Notes: a model not told the origin generated them from the sequence alone. DNA of 64,000 nt from Trifolium pratense (GCF_020283565.1 NC_060061.1:34323362-34387361), one strand, 5' to 3'. Shown: positions 1-12,019, counted from the first letter of the stretch. Translations and numbers: made by a program.

Positions 1-709
1 ATGTAATGACTAAACTAGCCACCGATAAGAATGATTCGCATAAAAGGGCTGCATAGCCCAATATTATGCATCATTAGCCAATGAAATTGTAGAGTTGGGA
101 CTAATATTATGGATTGATGAATTTTGGTTAAAAAGACCCGAAGTCGCAAAGTCTTGGATAAAAATCACACTTGGTATTATTGTACTTAAAAGATTTTTCT
201 CCTTTTTAAAACACGGAACCATATGGAAAATGGAAAAACCCAAAGATTAGATATTCATATAAACCACTAGTAAATGGCCTGAAAAAAGAAGAAAAAAAGA
301 CGACCTCGTTACACACAAAAAAGTTAATATCATGGCTTTTTTGGACAAATCATATAATCCTACGATTTCATTGACTAATAAGGTTATTAAAATAAACTTG
401 TAGCATGAAGATGATAATTGATTTGCATCGCTTTAGAAACTAGAAATTGAAGCTTCACTCAAAACGCGCATACAGGGATAAAAGCAATTCATAGTTAATA
501 ACATATTAACATTGTTACTAGTATCATATTTTGGCCACTTCAACAGCTAGATGATAACAGAGCTACACACTTGGTTGTGAGTCTATGGAGCATTTGAAAG
601 CACAGAAATCTGAAATTGTGGTAGGATGCGTCAGAAACTAGTGCCCAAATTGCAGCCAGAGCTCAACACCTTTTGGAGAATTGAGACGTTGCACATAGGA
701 CCACGCGAA
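1..709. other. Intergenic, nothing recognised
   Basis: AT-rich sequence without a recognisable gene or clear repeat border. Short open frames here match no family I know and show no codon-like pattern. The right edge is the 8-bp target duplication of the MITE at 710. Confidence 0.5.
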
Positions 710-793
710 TAGGGGTGTGCAAAAATACAGTTAATTGGACCAAATTGTAATTCGCATTGCATTGAATCATATTTTAAACCATGAACACCCCTA
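710..793. mobile_element. 84-bp hAT-type MITE with perfect 8-bp TSD
   Basis: The element starts TAGGGGTGTGCA and ends with the near-complement ending ACACCCCTA. It is flanked on both sides by CACGCGAA (702-709 and 794-801), a perfect 8-bp target duplication, the length made by hAT transposases. It is too short to code for anything. Family assignment rests on TSD length and terminal symmetry only. Confidence 0.8.
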
Positions 794-938
794 CACGCGA
801 AGGAGCAATGTGCAGGTGTATAGGGATGGTCATTGGAGCAGTTGTGACAATATCGATCAATCTCACACACATACCATATAATTCTATAAATTAAAAAATA
901 TCTTTTTTTCATTTTTTAATCACTTGTTCATGCGAATA

Positions 939-1093
939 GATTCTCTCACGTGTGATTTACACTTGAGAGAATAAAGTGCAATCTAACATCATTTAAATTC
1001 ATTTTCTCTAAATCTTTATATGTTTTTCTCTCTTGATCAATGGTAACAAACCACACTTTATTCTCTCAAGTGTAAATTACACTTGAGAGAATC
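939..1093. repeat. MITE-like inverted repeat, about 40-bp TIRs
   Basis: The two ends are near-perfect inverted repeats beginning GATTCTCTCA and running through AGAGAATAAAGTG. Each arm is itself close to a palindrome (TTCTCTCAAGTGTAA next to its complement), so the single strand could fold either arm by arm or end to end. I found no convincing target duplication, so the borders and the superfamily are uncertain. Confidence 0.6.
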
Positions 1094-3080
1094 CATTCCC
1101 CTTGTTCGTACAGTGTTTCATTCAAAATATATTTTTGGGGTGAAGGAAGGGTTCACAATTTAACTTGCGAACTTTGTTTCATTCAAAATTGTTTCATGGG
1201 AGGTGAAGGAAGCGTGGAGAGGACAAAAAAATTTGATTGTTATAAGGTTCGCTATCTAAGTAGCTAACCGTTTTTTCCCAGTTTTTATTTACACATTTGC
1301 TACCTAACCTGCGAAAGGGATAAAATTGGAAGTTTAAGAGTCGCTTGAGAACCTCAAGGGGCGCAAAAAGAAATACTCTTGATAGAGAAGGAAGACATTG
1401 GGTTGCCCCGTGAAAATATATTGGATTTGGTGTTGGGCTTACATGCTGGTCCAGCACAACCAGGAGTCCATTTTCATCATATATTTCGAGTACTCATATA
1501 TTTCATAAAAGAATTTTGAAACCAGACGTAGTATTAACAAATAATTTTTTTTATTTAGCCAAAAAAAATAATTTTTTTATAAGAACTTCAAATAAAAAAT
1601 TGGTTTAGATAACTTATCTTAGATTGAAGTTTTAAGTATTTCATCATTTTGTTACAATTTTGTTTTGGATCATAAAATTTCAAAAAAAAATAATCTAAAA
1701 ACAAAACAAAATTATTTTAAATAGATTTTCATAAAGGGTAAGATGAGTAACTCATCTAGTTAAACTAGTTGAGCTAATGGTTAAAAAGTTGGAGGTCCAA
1801 GCTCAAATCCTAACAAGGTGAAAAAAAAAAACATAACAATTACTAACATACTGACAATTTGCTTGAAAAAAAAAAAACTTTCATAGAGTTATTATTTTTA
1901 ATTATTTTATCTTAAAAATCATTTTTAAAAATAAAAAGAACGAATAAATTTTCTTAAAGTTAAAACAAACAGTCCTATATATATCTTCTTGGTAAACGGT
2001 ACTTTATCTCAAATGATTTGCTTAGCAACAAATTAGATGAAAAAGAAAAAAGAGAATACACAATTTAACAATCATGGATGAGTATTGGTGTCTATATACA
2101 ATGATCATTGCAATATCGTTTCAAAACAGAATAGCTAGATCGAAGACCGTGGAATTGAACCTCTACTAATCTTTCTTTATACTGATGTTTGGTTAAACAA
2201 ACACGTTTTTTAATTTGAAACGATTACTAAGATTAAGAATATAATCACAATTTCAAACTCATAGTCTAACACTACAATTTAGTAGTTTGAATTGGATTTT
2301 ATACCAGCCTGTAAAATTTCTCAAGTCGAAGATATTGTAACAAATATGACTTCTTTATATTTTCTAAATCAAACAAACTGTTTTTTTTTTTTTTTTGGTA
2401 TGTACAAACTGTATCTCTTTGACAACATTATTGTATTTTATTTTTATATAAAAAAATTGTAAACGACACTTATTGATGCATGTTTATGTAGTTTATACTA
2501 TCCACTTTGCACGCCTTAAAATACATCCAAAAGTTGACCTAAACACAGAATTGGCTGCATCATATTTTTCAAAATTTTGGTCAAAAAGTTGCTATCTTGG
2601 GCAAACTACTTGGCATGAGACTACTTACTTGTAATTGGGTGGTTGATCAACTGTCTCAGTTGTGTCTGTTTAGGTTTGCACTCAACAATATTTCTAAAAT
2701 TAACTAATCAAGTCCACTTTAAACGTGATATTACAGTATATAAATTGATGTTTGGTTACTTTCAACCGAAACTAATTTTCCCATTAAAATATGATGGGTC
2801 ATATAGAAACATTCAAGAGATCATTCACATTGAGAGTTCAGGGTAGTCGTACAAATCAATTTAACATCATAATTTTTTTTTTATATGAAAGCTAAAAAGA
2901 AAAGAGAAAAAAATTCGCGTAGAAGGTTCGCTTTGCGTTATTTCTAAGAAGTTCACGAACGTCTTCTAGGGGGAAAAAACATATAGTCAAGAATGTTAGG
3001 TCATCACGAAGGGTAGTCAGGGGGATCATCCACATTGGGTTTAAGGACAACTTCACAAGTGAATTGGACACCACACTCTT
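1094..3080. other. Intergenic; weak repeats only
   Basis: AT-rich sequence. Near 1100-1210 two similar segments (TTTCATTCAAAAT followed by GGTGAAGGAAG-like sequence) suggest a small decayed duplication. A tRNA-like segment at about 1752-1825 is listed separately. The open frame at 1194-1457 on the minus strand has no recognisable domain, and I do not call it a gene. Confidence 0.4.
1752..1830 (+). repeat. tRNA-related SINE-like fragment
   Basis: The segment has a box-A-like GAGCTAATGGTTAAAAAG, a box-B-like AGCTCAAATCCTA and then an A-rich run, the layout of a short tRNA-derived retroposon. It is diverged and no target duplication is evident. Confidence 0.35.
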
Positions 3081-3081
3081 A

Positions 3082-3960
3082 CTCAAAACCTGAAGGTGTT
3101 AGATTTATGGGTCCTCTCACTTATAAAGTGTTCAACCTCCACTTTTCTAAGCAATGTGCGACTTAACTCACACTTGCTACAACAATCTCACCCTCAAGTG
3201 TGAGTCCTTCAATTCATCATGCTCCCCCTCAAGCGGAAGCTTTTTCAGCTACACTACTTTTACCACCGTTGTCGCTGCTCAACGGGACCTGCCGACTGAC
3301 CACCTTTATCCGGAAGACTTTCGATACAAGTTCAACCCTTCGTCGAACCATCGACTCTGATACCACTCTAATGGGGAATCAACACACAATAATAATAACA
3401 GAGCAATATGCAGCGAAAATAAAATTCTCCAAACTTGTAAGAACATTTGAGGATCAACGACAAATATATGGCAGCCAATAGAACAAAATAAAAGTACAAA
3501 AAGAACACCAAAATTTTAACGTGGAAGACCCTCGATGTGAGAGTAAAAAACCATGAGTTGTCCAGACCAAAGAAATAGCTCCACTATAATCAAATAAGGG
3601 TACAAAAGAGTCTCCAAGTGAGGCACAAACAAGTGCTAACAACCAATTACACAACAAAGCACTAATGGATACAAAATAAGAACAAGAAGCTGAAAATTTC
3701 CCAAAACACCTGCTGTATTGCGGACCAAATATCTCACGAACCATACCTTGTTTTGACGATCCAAATGGTCAAAAGATAGCCTTTGGAGCTGCGAACCTGC
3801 CCTCCAAGTTTGAGCGAAATCCAACGGTTAACGAATCGAATATCGAAGTTTTAGTGAGACTGATTTGAGAAAAACGAGAATTGTTTTCTCTCTTCTTTTC
3901 TCTCTTTTTAAAGGTTGTTCTCTCACAAAATTTACTCACATTGTTACCCTAATATGACTA
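3082..3960 (-). mobile_element. Decayed LTR-retrotransposon or LARD/TRIM-like relic
   Basis: Read on the minus strand, TGGTATCAGAGTC at 3354-3368 is a typical plant primer-binding site for initiator tRNA-Met. Downstream on that strand, near 3225-3237, CTTGAGGGGGAGCA resembles a polypurine tract. Sequence to the right of the primer site would be the 5' LTR and sequence left of the purine tract the 3' LTR, but I could not show that the two are similar, so the borders are not fixed. A related segment (CTCTCACTTATAAA, then TTCAACCTC) lies at about 19190-19250. Confidence 0.4.
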
Positions 3961-4916
3961 CTCTCCACTCATATAAGTGAGACATAATGGGCCAACGAAT
4001 CGGAAAAAAGTATAGTCAAGATGTCAGCATCTGAGAACGCTATAAGTTTATAAATATTGAGAGTTGTAAATATTGTTTATAAATTACTACTTTTAAAAGA
4101 TAATTTCAATATTCATAAATTAATAATGGTGTATGAACGTGGAAACGTTGCTCAAATTGACTAGGAAAAATGAGTAGACGTTAGTAGACAGTGCCGTATG
4201 GTGCAGAATCGCCAACTTAATTGGACTTCAGTTTTACTTCTTTTTTGGGCTTAATGCAGACACAATGACACCGAACTTGATTTTTGTTGGATTATGCATA
4301 AGTTGCAAATAATGTAGTAAGCAGAAAAAGAACTTCTTTTAAGCCACTAGATTTGATGTAGTGGTGTGGAGTTTGGGTAGTATGTTATAGATTTTGGGTT
4401 TGTTTCTCATTTCATTGTTAAAAAATAATAATAATTTTTTGCCATCTACGAATTTTTCGTATGCTTTATTTTATTCATATGCTACTTAAATAACAGATGT
4501 TATAAAATAAAAAAATTTAAGAAAAATATTATCGACTACTTAAATAGTGGATAATGTTTAATTTGAGGAAGTGGTAGCGCGACAAATATTTTTTTTTTCA
4601 ACTATAAGTACATTTTGTGTTTGGTCAAATTTCACATTACAATTTTTATAAGTCCTTTGTCCCACTAGTTGAATTTGTTTGCACACGCTCAGGAGTCTTC
4701 ATGTCAATGTCATTATCATGCAAATGAACAAATCTACGTCCTTATGGGTTTTTGCTGCATGAATCAACTCCTCCTACGCCACCATTCACCAAATTTCTCA
4801 ATTTATCTATGTTACGTAATTGATGCGTTCAAACTTCAAATACGAAAAATCAAACAACTTTTATTTTTTTGTTTTCACCCTCTTTGTTTTCACATTACAA
4901 TTTTTTTGTTTTCATC
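3961..4916. other. Intergenic, nothing recognised
   Basis: AT-rich, with several homopolymer runs. The open frame at 4669-5004 overlaps the Copia relic that begins at 4917 and has no domain of its own. Confidence 0.4.
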
Positions 4917-6133
4917 CATGTCAATCGATGTCCATGTGCCACTTGAACAATTTCAAACTGCTTTGAAACCACTTCAGACCATTGTTAGGCTCCAACAATT
5001 CTAGTTTAGTTACATCACCTAGTAAAGCTTCTTTCGCTAGTCCAACTAAACTCATGTCACTAACAAGTACCCACCCGAAGATCCACAAACTAACCAAAAC
5101 ATGAGAATCACCACTAATAATCGATGCATAACCAATAATAGTAGAACTATCTAACAAATATCTACCTACTATCTATGCATCAAAGTTAGAGAAAATACCT
5201 CGCATCGTGTTGAAAGAAATTCACTCATACCTTGAACCTTACAAGTTTTCTCGTCTCCAAGATGAACAACTCCACTTTCAACTAGCTCTAGGGATTCCAA
5301 AGTATTTCTTCTTCGAATACATGTGATAGGAGCTTCCAAAATCCATGACTCAACACTCCACTGATTCTCAACTTCCATTAGCACATCCGCATCCTCATAA
5401 TAAGTTGTTGTTTCAGACGTAACCCGAGTATTGTTAGCACCGCCTCTCCAGACTGATGTCGAGTATTATAACCACCGCATCTCCAGGCTAATGTCGAGTA
5501 TTATTACCACCGCCTCTTCGGGCTGACCTTGTGTAACCCTGATTGCATCAGCACATCCTTTGACTTGATTTTTCATCAAGCCAAACGTGATTCTTCCATC
5601 AATTTTCTCTAGCCTAAACTTCACAGCGGAACTACCTCCCTGAATCCAACCAAAAAGCTATGATACCAGTTGTTGGGAAAAACGGGCATAGAGAAAATAA
5701 AAGAATGCAAGCACAACACAAGAATGTAACGTGGAAACTCCAAAACCGGAAGAAAAAAAAATCACGATCGTTGTCTAAACCGACAACCGGAGAATAGACA
5801 CTATGTGAAAATTGTTACAACACATAGACTTCACTCTCAACCACCCCATGACCCACTACACACACACTCTCCAAATTAAATATTTGAACTACATCTCAAA
5901 TACTCTAAAACAAGAGCATAAGAGAAAAGAAAAAAGACACAAATATAAACTTAAAGTGTTTACAAGTGCTACTATTTGGTGCGTTGAAACAAGGAACTTG
6001 AAGTCTCTTTATATAACATTGAGCTCCTCCACTCTTCATTTTTCTAAGCAATGTAGGACTTCTCAAATATAATTTTTTTAACCTTTTTTCCTTCATTAGT
6101 AATATGAGACTTACATTGCAATCAAATCCAATA
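4917..6133 (-). mobile_element. Truncated relative of the Copia element at 29987-31974
   Basis: Internal sequence and one LTR match the element at 29987-31974 in reverse orientation. The LTR occupies about 5671-6133. Next to it on the minus strand, ACTGGTATCATAGC is the primer-binding site. The internal part gives recognisable but broken Copia pieces: a gag start (KFRLEK, then GRITFGL), a protease-proximal piece (SWILEAP, then GVVHLGDEKTCKVQGM) and a pre-integrase piece (SLVGLAKEALLGDVTKLEL). The second LTR is missing; similarity stops near 4917. The LTR outer end is degenerate (TCCAATA in place of CCCAACA on the + strand), which fits an older copy. Confidence 0.75.
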
Positions 6134-6307
6134 GAAGGTTAACTGAAAAGATAATAATGCAACATGTTAGAAATATAAATGATATATTTGTTACCTAAAG
6201 CACTTAAAGGATGCCAAACTTAAAACCCCATAATGCATTTGGCCTAACATCACATTATATAGACATGAGTCCAGGGACGGACATAAGGGGGGCAAGTAGG
6301 GGCTGAG

Positions 6308-6330
6308 CCCCCCCCCCCCCCCCCCCCCCC
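6308..6330. repeat. Poly-C homopolymer, 23 bases
   Basis: Twenty-three uninterrupted C residues inside the left end of the hAT element. The tract probably grew from a shorter CCCCCC present in such ends, since the right end keeps a short CCCCCC. Length in the assembly may be unreliable because long G/C homopolymers are hard to sequence. Confidence 0.9.
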
Positions 6331-6541
6331 TCTTGTCGTATTTTTTTTTCATATACTTGTTTTTGATACATATGTACACATAAATTGATATTTGAGAGAT
6401 GTGTTTAAAGATAGTAACTACCATTTGGTGCAAAACATGTACCCACAACATAGTAATTGTAACAATTTACTTTAAATATTTTGATAATATATATTATACA
6501 CTACTAAAGTCCAAATTCAATTAAGTTAGTTCTGATTGTTT

Positions 6542-6713
6542 GCTACAAGTGAGAGATTATTTTCTGCTGAAGATTGTGAAAAATAGGTTGAGAAACAAGA
6601 TAGAAAATGAATTTCAAACTAATTATGTGATTACTTACACCGAGAGAAGAATTGCTAAAAAATTTAATACAAATTCAGTTGTTGATGAATTTTATGGGTC
6701 GTGTGCAATTTAG
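6542..6713 (+). pseudogene. hAT transposase C-terminal (dimerisation) fragment
   Basis: One frame gives ATSERLFSA, the start of the conserved hAT dimerisation motif. A frameshift near 6565 then leads into KIVKNRLRNKIENEF, followed by TERRIAKKFNTNS and VVDEFYGSCAI before a TAG stop. This matches the C-terminus of the TTF-type or zinc-finger-MYM-like hAT transposases common in plants. The catalytic region is missing, so the fragment is dead. It lies within the 6272-6849 element. Confidence 0.75.
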
Positions 6714-6887
6714 ATAAACAATGTGATGTATTTTTTATTTTTTATTTTTTATTGAGTATATTTAAATACTATTATAATTATTATTTATTTAATATTTATT
6801 ATTTAGTTATTCCAGCCCCCCGTTTTATAGATTCATGGATTCGTCCCTACATGAGTCGTGGTTCTAACCTCAGACACTTAATTATAT

Positions 6888-7993
6888 GGCTTAATTAGTT
6901 AAATGGTCCCTTAAAGACATTTTAGGTTTCACATTGGTCCCTTAAAGAAAAAAAGGTCCGTTTTGGTCCCTTAAAGATATCTCCGTTTGTCATTTTAGTC
7001 CTTTCCGTTAATTTGTTTTAATCTGAACCGTTTGATCTTTTTATTAAAAATGTAACGGTAGGATTTGCATGTCCACTGAATATAATGGTGAACATAATGG
7101 TGAACCATCATCAACCAAATATTTCTCTTGTTCTTCATCTTCTTCTCTCTCTTGTTCTTCATCTTCATCACCAACTTCATCAATCTTCATCAAACAAACC
7201 CAAAAAAAAAAAAAAACAGATCCCCAAATTGAAAATCGAAATCCCTAAATCACAACCAAGGAATAGGAGCACAAAGGAGCAAGAAGCAACACAAATGAAA
7301 CCCAGAAACCCATAACTAAACTTCATCAACACAAATCCAAAACTTCAAAAACTTGTAAATCTCAAATTCAGTTTCAACTGAATCTCAAATCAAACAACAG
7401 AAAAAATCCAGTCCTTTTCCATATTCAATTTCGCAACCTTAATAACACTACAAGTCTCAATCCTTAAAAACAACAAAGCAGAACAACAAGCTTAATTTCT
7501 CAATCTGCTCCTTCCAATTCAGTTTCCGTGTTGGTGTTTTCAGAAGCCATGAGAGAGTGGATTTAGGTTTGAAGATTAGAAACAATTGACCGAAGAAGAA
7601 AGTTTTGGAAAAATTATGGCAACATTTTGGAGAAAAAAATCTGGGTTTATTGTTTGTGTTGATGAAGTTTACAAAGAAGATGGGAGGAAGGAGATGAAGA
7701 AAAGAAAATAAAACTAGGTGTTGGTTGTACATTATTAGATACAATAGATCTTTAAAATCCAATGGTTGTTCTTTTGATAAAGAAATCAAATGGTTAATAT
7801 TAAAAAATTATTGAAGTCTATGGTGAACACCTATATTGTTGGTTCACCTTATAATTTTGGGGTTAAAAATTAACGGAAAGGACTAAAGTGACAAACGGAC
7901 ATATCTTTAAGGGACCAAAACGGACCTTTTTTTCTTTAAGGGACCAATGTGAAACCTAAAATGTCTTTAAGGGACCATTTAATTAATTAAGCC
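6888..7993. mobile_element. Mutator-like non-autonomous element, long TIRs, 9-bp TSD
   Basis: The ends are inverted repeats of over 100 bp, starting GGCTTAATTA and containing repeated GGTCCCTTAAAG motifs (complement CTTTAAGGGACC near 7900-7980). TAATTATAT stands on both sides (6879-6887 and 7994-8002), a perfect 9-bp duplication, the Mutator signature. The interior is CT- and A-rich with no transposase; the open frames at 7085-7315 (+) and 7457-7789 (-) are low complexity. It landed only 30 bp from the hAT element at 6272-6849. Confidence 0.85.
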
Positions 7994-8002
7994 TAATTAT
8001 AT

Positions 8003-10129
8003 TAAGTGTGAAACTCTAATTTTCAAACATCAAACACTCAACTTATTTACTTTAAATGTAAAATTATAACTAATAAACTATTTATAAAAAAAATGTAAAA
8101 ATTGCATAGTATCTTCCCGGTTTCATGCGTGAATGTAGGAATGTAATTTGCTTGGATTATCTAGTACTAGTATAATTTTGTTTTTTATAAAAGAGTGAAA
8201 AATGATAATGACTATAGGTTCTTTTTATTTAGGGTTGCTTTCGGTGCCATTATGAATCTGTAACACAATGAGTACAATCAAAACAACATTCCCCACCCAT
8301 CTCTTCCTACACGCCCGATGGAAAAAAGTTAAATTTGAAACAAATCCCTTCCCACGAGGAAATAAAAAAGAAAGGCATAATGAGTGATGATGAGTACAAG
8401 GATATTTGATCGTTAGTATCCATCATTTTTACATTGTAAGTGGTAATGAGAATTGAAATATAAGACAAGTCGTGTGTTGTTCAATTTTTAATAACACAAA
8501 ATATGCAATTAAGCAGATATAAGATCAAATACAAGCAATGAAAAGTACGTATATACTACTTAATATAATACTAATAGATTGTATATGAAGGTGCAGCTTA
8601 ACGACTGAATTATTGGAAAGTTAACATAAGAAGTGAATAACAAGACAGCCTAATCCTATCCGATCCTTAATCTAAGGGGGGTAAATGATTCACCGTGAGA
8701 TAAAGTAATGTGTTTATACTTTTTCCTTTGACAAGGTAAGTAGTGTGTTTACTACATCACTTATGGCTCTCATTGATAAAAAATAAAATAAGGAATAGCG
8801 GACAAATCAATTAAATGAGTTAAAATTTTGATGAAATTATCAGCCGTTGAACTAATTGATAAATATAAAATAACATAAAGAAATATATTTTAATTAATAT
8901 TTAAGTTTGACGCCTTGTCAATATGAAACTATTGATTATTTGGTTATGGGTTGTGATATGTCTTTGTTTATTTGGATTAAAATCTTAAACTGGCTAGTTA
9001 TTTTTTACCCTTTACCAAATGTTGTTGTTGATCATGTCACACAATTTTGTAATACTTATCTCTTTGCTACATCGCACTATATGTGTAGGAGCCCGGGTTC
9101 GAACCTGAGACACTCCACTTATTCACCTTTAAGATGAATTTTCTAGTCACTAGGTGACTTGACAAAAAAAAAATAAATAGGTGAGGATTTGACTTCAAGT
9201 AGTATGGTTAGCTTATTTTTGGTCTCTTTGAAAAGAAAAAAAAATAGATGTTTACGCAAAAAGTGTCATTCGTAAAGGTTTTGGTAGAGAAGGTAAAAAT
9301 TGATTCTTAGTGGTGATTGAAGATGCACAAAATTAGATTTAATTATAATTTTAATTTGTGGTGGTCTAATCTTTTAGCTTATCAGAGGTTATGATTTGAT
9401 TTGGTATGACTTTGAGATTATCTTCATTTTATTTATGTTTGTATAAACTCTTTTAGTTAGATAGGCACACATTGTGCTTAACCTCTATTATATAAGTTTT
9501 TGAAGAAGATTTTTATTATATAAGTAGCATTAATGAACATTATTACAGTATAAGATAAAAGATTTCGTCAAAAAAAGAAGATAAAACATAATAATTTGAC
9601 CTTGCCAAACAAGTACGTGTAAACTACTACTATAACATAACAATTTGACCTTGCCCAAGATAGCATTAATATGACTAATACTACAACCAGCTACTCTTTT
9701 GGATCAAATGCTCAAATTTAATACCGGTGGAATCAATAATATCAGAGGAAGATAGAGCATCAACATCAATACAACAATATATCACAAAAAAATAAAATCA
9801 ATACAACAATATATTCTTGAATACTAGAATACCTTTTAAAAGGTTTATATTTTAATTTTGACAAACTATGGAACAAAGATAAGGTTGAATCATTTAAGAA
9901 AATTTAAATTCAAATCATGAAATAATTATAGTCAAATTTTCCAATACAACCAAATTCCCTTTTCTAAAAAATACAAGAAAATGTTATGACTTAAGTAGTA
10001 TTTTAAGATCATGACCTTATAATTATATAATTTCCTCAAATACATTATGTATCTTCTTCTACATGAAGTATAGATCAAACTAACAACTACTACACCAAAT
10101 CTATTATTTCTATAATGGATCCGTGTGTG
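8003..10129. other. Intergenic upstream of the U-box gene
   Basis: No gene recognised. It holds a SINE-like fragment at 9060-9170 and a short duplication of CATAATAATTTGACCTTGCC (about 9587-9607) and CATAACAATTTGACCTTGCC (about 9634-9654). The open frame at 8907-9137 runs into the SINE-like sequence and is not called. Confidence 0.4.
9060..9170 (+). repeat. tRNA-related SINE-like fragment
   Basis: Contains GGGTTCGAACC, a strong tRNA box B (T-loop) consensus, followed by a CACTCCACTTATTCACC-type body, CTAGTCACTAGG and an A-run. I recall this layout from a common legume repeat. No full tRNA cloverleaf can be drawn, so this is not a tRNA gene. The hAT/Mutator flank near 6858-6880 keeps a diverged piece of similar sequence (CTAACCTCAGACAC). 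Confidence 0.5.
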
Positions 10130-10771
10130 TCACCCCACGTTCTCCCCCTCATCATAGCCATTTACTCCCCCTCCATCCAACACACATAAAATCCACTCTC
10201 TTTACACGTGCGACCTATTCTAATCCAAACCATTCATCATCATTCATCCCATCACCAACATCCAACGGCTATTATTCCCAGACAAATCACCAGTATTAAC
10301 TCACCCCACCATGTCCCCTCCCCACCACAATTCCCTCGTTGACCAAAAGACCAAAAGCGTAACAAAAACAAAATACATTAATTAATTAATTAATGTAAAA
10401 ACACAAAACAAAAAATGCAATAATTTTAAGTCTCGAATCTTCTTGGTGTCATTTTTTTGTGTTTTGGTTCCATACAGAATGAATCTCTAACTTTAATCGA
10501 CTATCTTTTTAATGAATAATAATTGATATATCTTGAATTAATCGATTATCTGATACTGTCGTAATACTGTCCTAGAGTCGAATACCAAATTTTAAAAAAT
10601 AAAAGCATCTTACGTCACCCACCTTTGACTCTCTAAATCAATCTCTCTATATCCCCTTCCATTCCTACATATCTCACACCTCAACTCAACTCTTCTATTG
10701 TCCTCTCAAACTCAAATACCACTTTTGTTTTATTCTTTTCTCTTTTTACACTCTTTCCACTTTCAACCACC
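10130..10771 (+). promoter_or_regulatory. Putative promoter and leader of the U-box gene
   Basis: The 640 bases before the start codon are richer in C than their surroundings. They contain ACACGTGC at 10204-10211 (an ACGT core as in ABRE/G-box sites), GTTGACC at 10338-10344 and TTTGACT near 10624 (W-box cores bound by WRKY factors), and a TATA-like CTCTATATCC near 10645, followed by a CT-rich leader. W-boxes would fit a stress-responsive U-box gene, but such short motifs also occur by chance. Confidence 0.45.
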
Positions 10772-12019
10772 ATGGTTAGAGAACAAAAAGTTCTTGATCT
10801 ATGCATAACTGTTCCCACCTTCTTCAAATGCCCAATCTCACTAGATGTAATGAAATCCCCTGTTAGTCTCTGTACCGGAATCACCTACGACCGTTCCAGC
10901 ATCCAACGGTGGTTAGACGATGGCAATAACACGTGTCCCGCTACCATGCAAACTCTCCACAGTAAAGATATTGTTCCTAACCGTACTCTACATAGTCTAA
11001 TCCAGATCTGGACCGATTCGGTTCATCACCGGGTTAACCCGCCCGTTTCACCTTCAAAAGAACAAGTCCTTCAAGCCATCACTGAATTAACTGATTCCAA
11101 CGGTTTAAATTTAAACCGGTTCGGTTTAATCACAAAAGTGAACCGTTTCGCTCAAGATTCCGATCAGAACAAAGGTTTTTTAGCGAAATTAGACGGTTTC
11201 GTTGCTTTGATGGTTAGTTTACTTGACAATGTCGACGGAAGCGTGGAATTTCTTGAACAAATTTTAACGGCGTTAGGTTTTGTTCTTGAAAAAATCGAAG
11301 ATCGTGAAGAATTGAAAAATCGTTTGTTGAAAGGAAATAACAAAAAATGCTTAGATTCTTTCGTTCTCGTTTTGCAACGAGGAAGTAACAATTCGAGAAT
11401 CGCAGCTGCGAGAGTTTTGAAATTCATCGCTATAGACGCTGAATCAGAGCTTCTAATCGGTGAGAATGAAGCTTTGATAACCGAATTGTTGAATTTATCA
11501 ACGCCGGAGAAAGAGAAAGATCCAAAGCTGATTGAGAATTGCTTAGCGTGCTTAGTATCGATTTCAAAACCGAAACGGAACAAGATGAAGCTGGTGAAAA
11601 TCGGAGCAATGAAGATTCTATCGAAGTTACTAACGGAATCGAATATAAGCGTTGCGGTTGTGGAAAAGGCGTTGAAGTTAGTTGAAACGGCGTCGTCGAC
11701 GAGTGAAGGAAGAAAAGAGATTTGTGAAGACGCAACTTGCGTGGCGGCGATATTGAATAAAGTTTTGAAAGTATCTAACGTTGCGACGGAACACAGCGTA
11801 ACGACGCTGTGGAGTGTTTGTTATTTGTTTCGCGATCAGAAAGCGCAAGAAGCGGTTACGCAAGCGAATGGATTAACGAAGATTTTGTTGCTAATACAGA
11901 GTAATTGTTCGCCACATGTTCGACAAATGTGTATGGATTTGCTTAAGATTTTTCGGGTTAATTCTAAATCATGTCTTTCAAGTTATGATACTAAGACTTC
12001 TCATATTATGCCATTTTGA
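10772..12019 (+). CDS. U-box/ARM-repeat E3 ubiquitin ligase (PUB27/28-like)
   Basis: Predicted 415-aa E3 ligase that would move ubiquitin from an E2 enzyme to target proteins. The U-box covers about residues 13-87: VPTFFKCPISLDVM, then PVSLCTGITYDRSSIQRWL, then NTCPATMQ and VPNRTLHSLIQIW, all family landmarks. Residues about 150-400 are leucine-rich and helical, as expected for the C-terminal ARM repeats that bind substrates. The gene is intronless, as usual for this plant U-box subgroup (PUB20-29). The ATG sits in an ACCATGG context shortly after a TATA-like site and CT-rich leader, which supports this start. The closest recalled relatives are Arabidopsis PUB27 and PUB28; that subgroup choice is from memory. 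There is no frameshift or missing motif. The C-terminus ends SHIMPF with no added domain. The codons are richer in G and C than the surrounding DNA. Confidence 0.95.
   Translation: MVREQKVLDLCITVPTFFKCPISLDVMKSPVSLCTGITYDRSSIQRWLDDGNNTCPATMQTLHSKDIVPNRTLHSLIQIWTDSVHHRVNPPVSPSKEQVLQAITELTDSNGLNLNRFGLITKVNRFAQDSDQNKGFLAKLDGFVALMVSLLDNVDGSVEFLEQILTALGFVLEKIEDREELKNRLLKGNNKKCLDSFVLVLQRGSNNSRIAAARVLKFIAIDAESELLIGENEALITELLNLSTPEKEKDPKLIENCLACLVSISKPKRNKMKLVKIGAMKILSKLLTESNISVAVVEKALKLVETASSTSEGRKEICEDATCVAAILNKVLKVSNVATEHSVTTLWSVCYLFRDQKAQEAVTQANGLTKILLLIQSNCSPHVRQMCMDLLKIFRVNSKSCLSSYDTKTSHIMPF

Larger units (their letters stand above)
6272..6849 (+). mobile_element. Non-autonomous hAT element, 8-bp TSD
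   Basis: The left end CAGGGACGGA and the right end TTCGTCCCTA form short imperfect terminal inverted repeats. CATGAGTC flanks both sides (6264-6271 and 6850-6857), a perfect 8-bp duplication typical of hAT transposition. The element keeps only the C-terminal part of a transposase (listed separately) and a 23-base C homopolymer at 6308-6330 near its left end, so it would need an enzyme supplied elsewhere. Confidence 0.85.

Noticed and set aside
1194..1457. 87-codon minus-strand frame as a gene
   Set aside because: No domain, and it overlaps a decayed duplication.
9080..9110. Possible tRNA gene at GGGTTCGAACC
   Set aside because: Only the T-loop consensus is present. No acceptor, D or anticodon arms can be drawn; it fits a SINE fragment.
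11164..11863. Minus-strand open frames opposite the U-box gene
   Set aside because: Antisense shadows of the 10772-12019 coding sequence; no domain.
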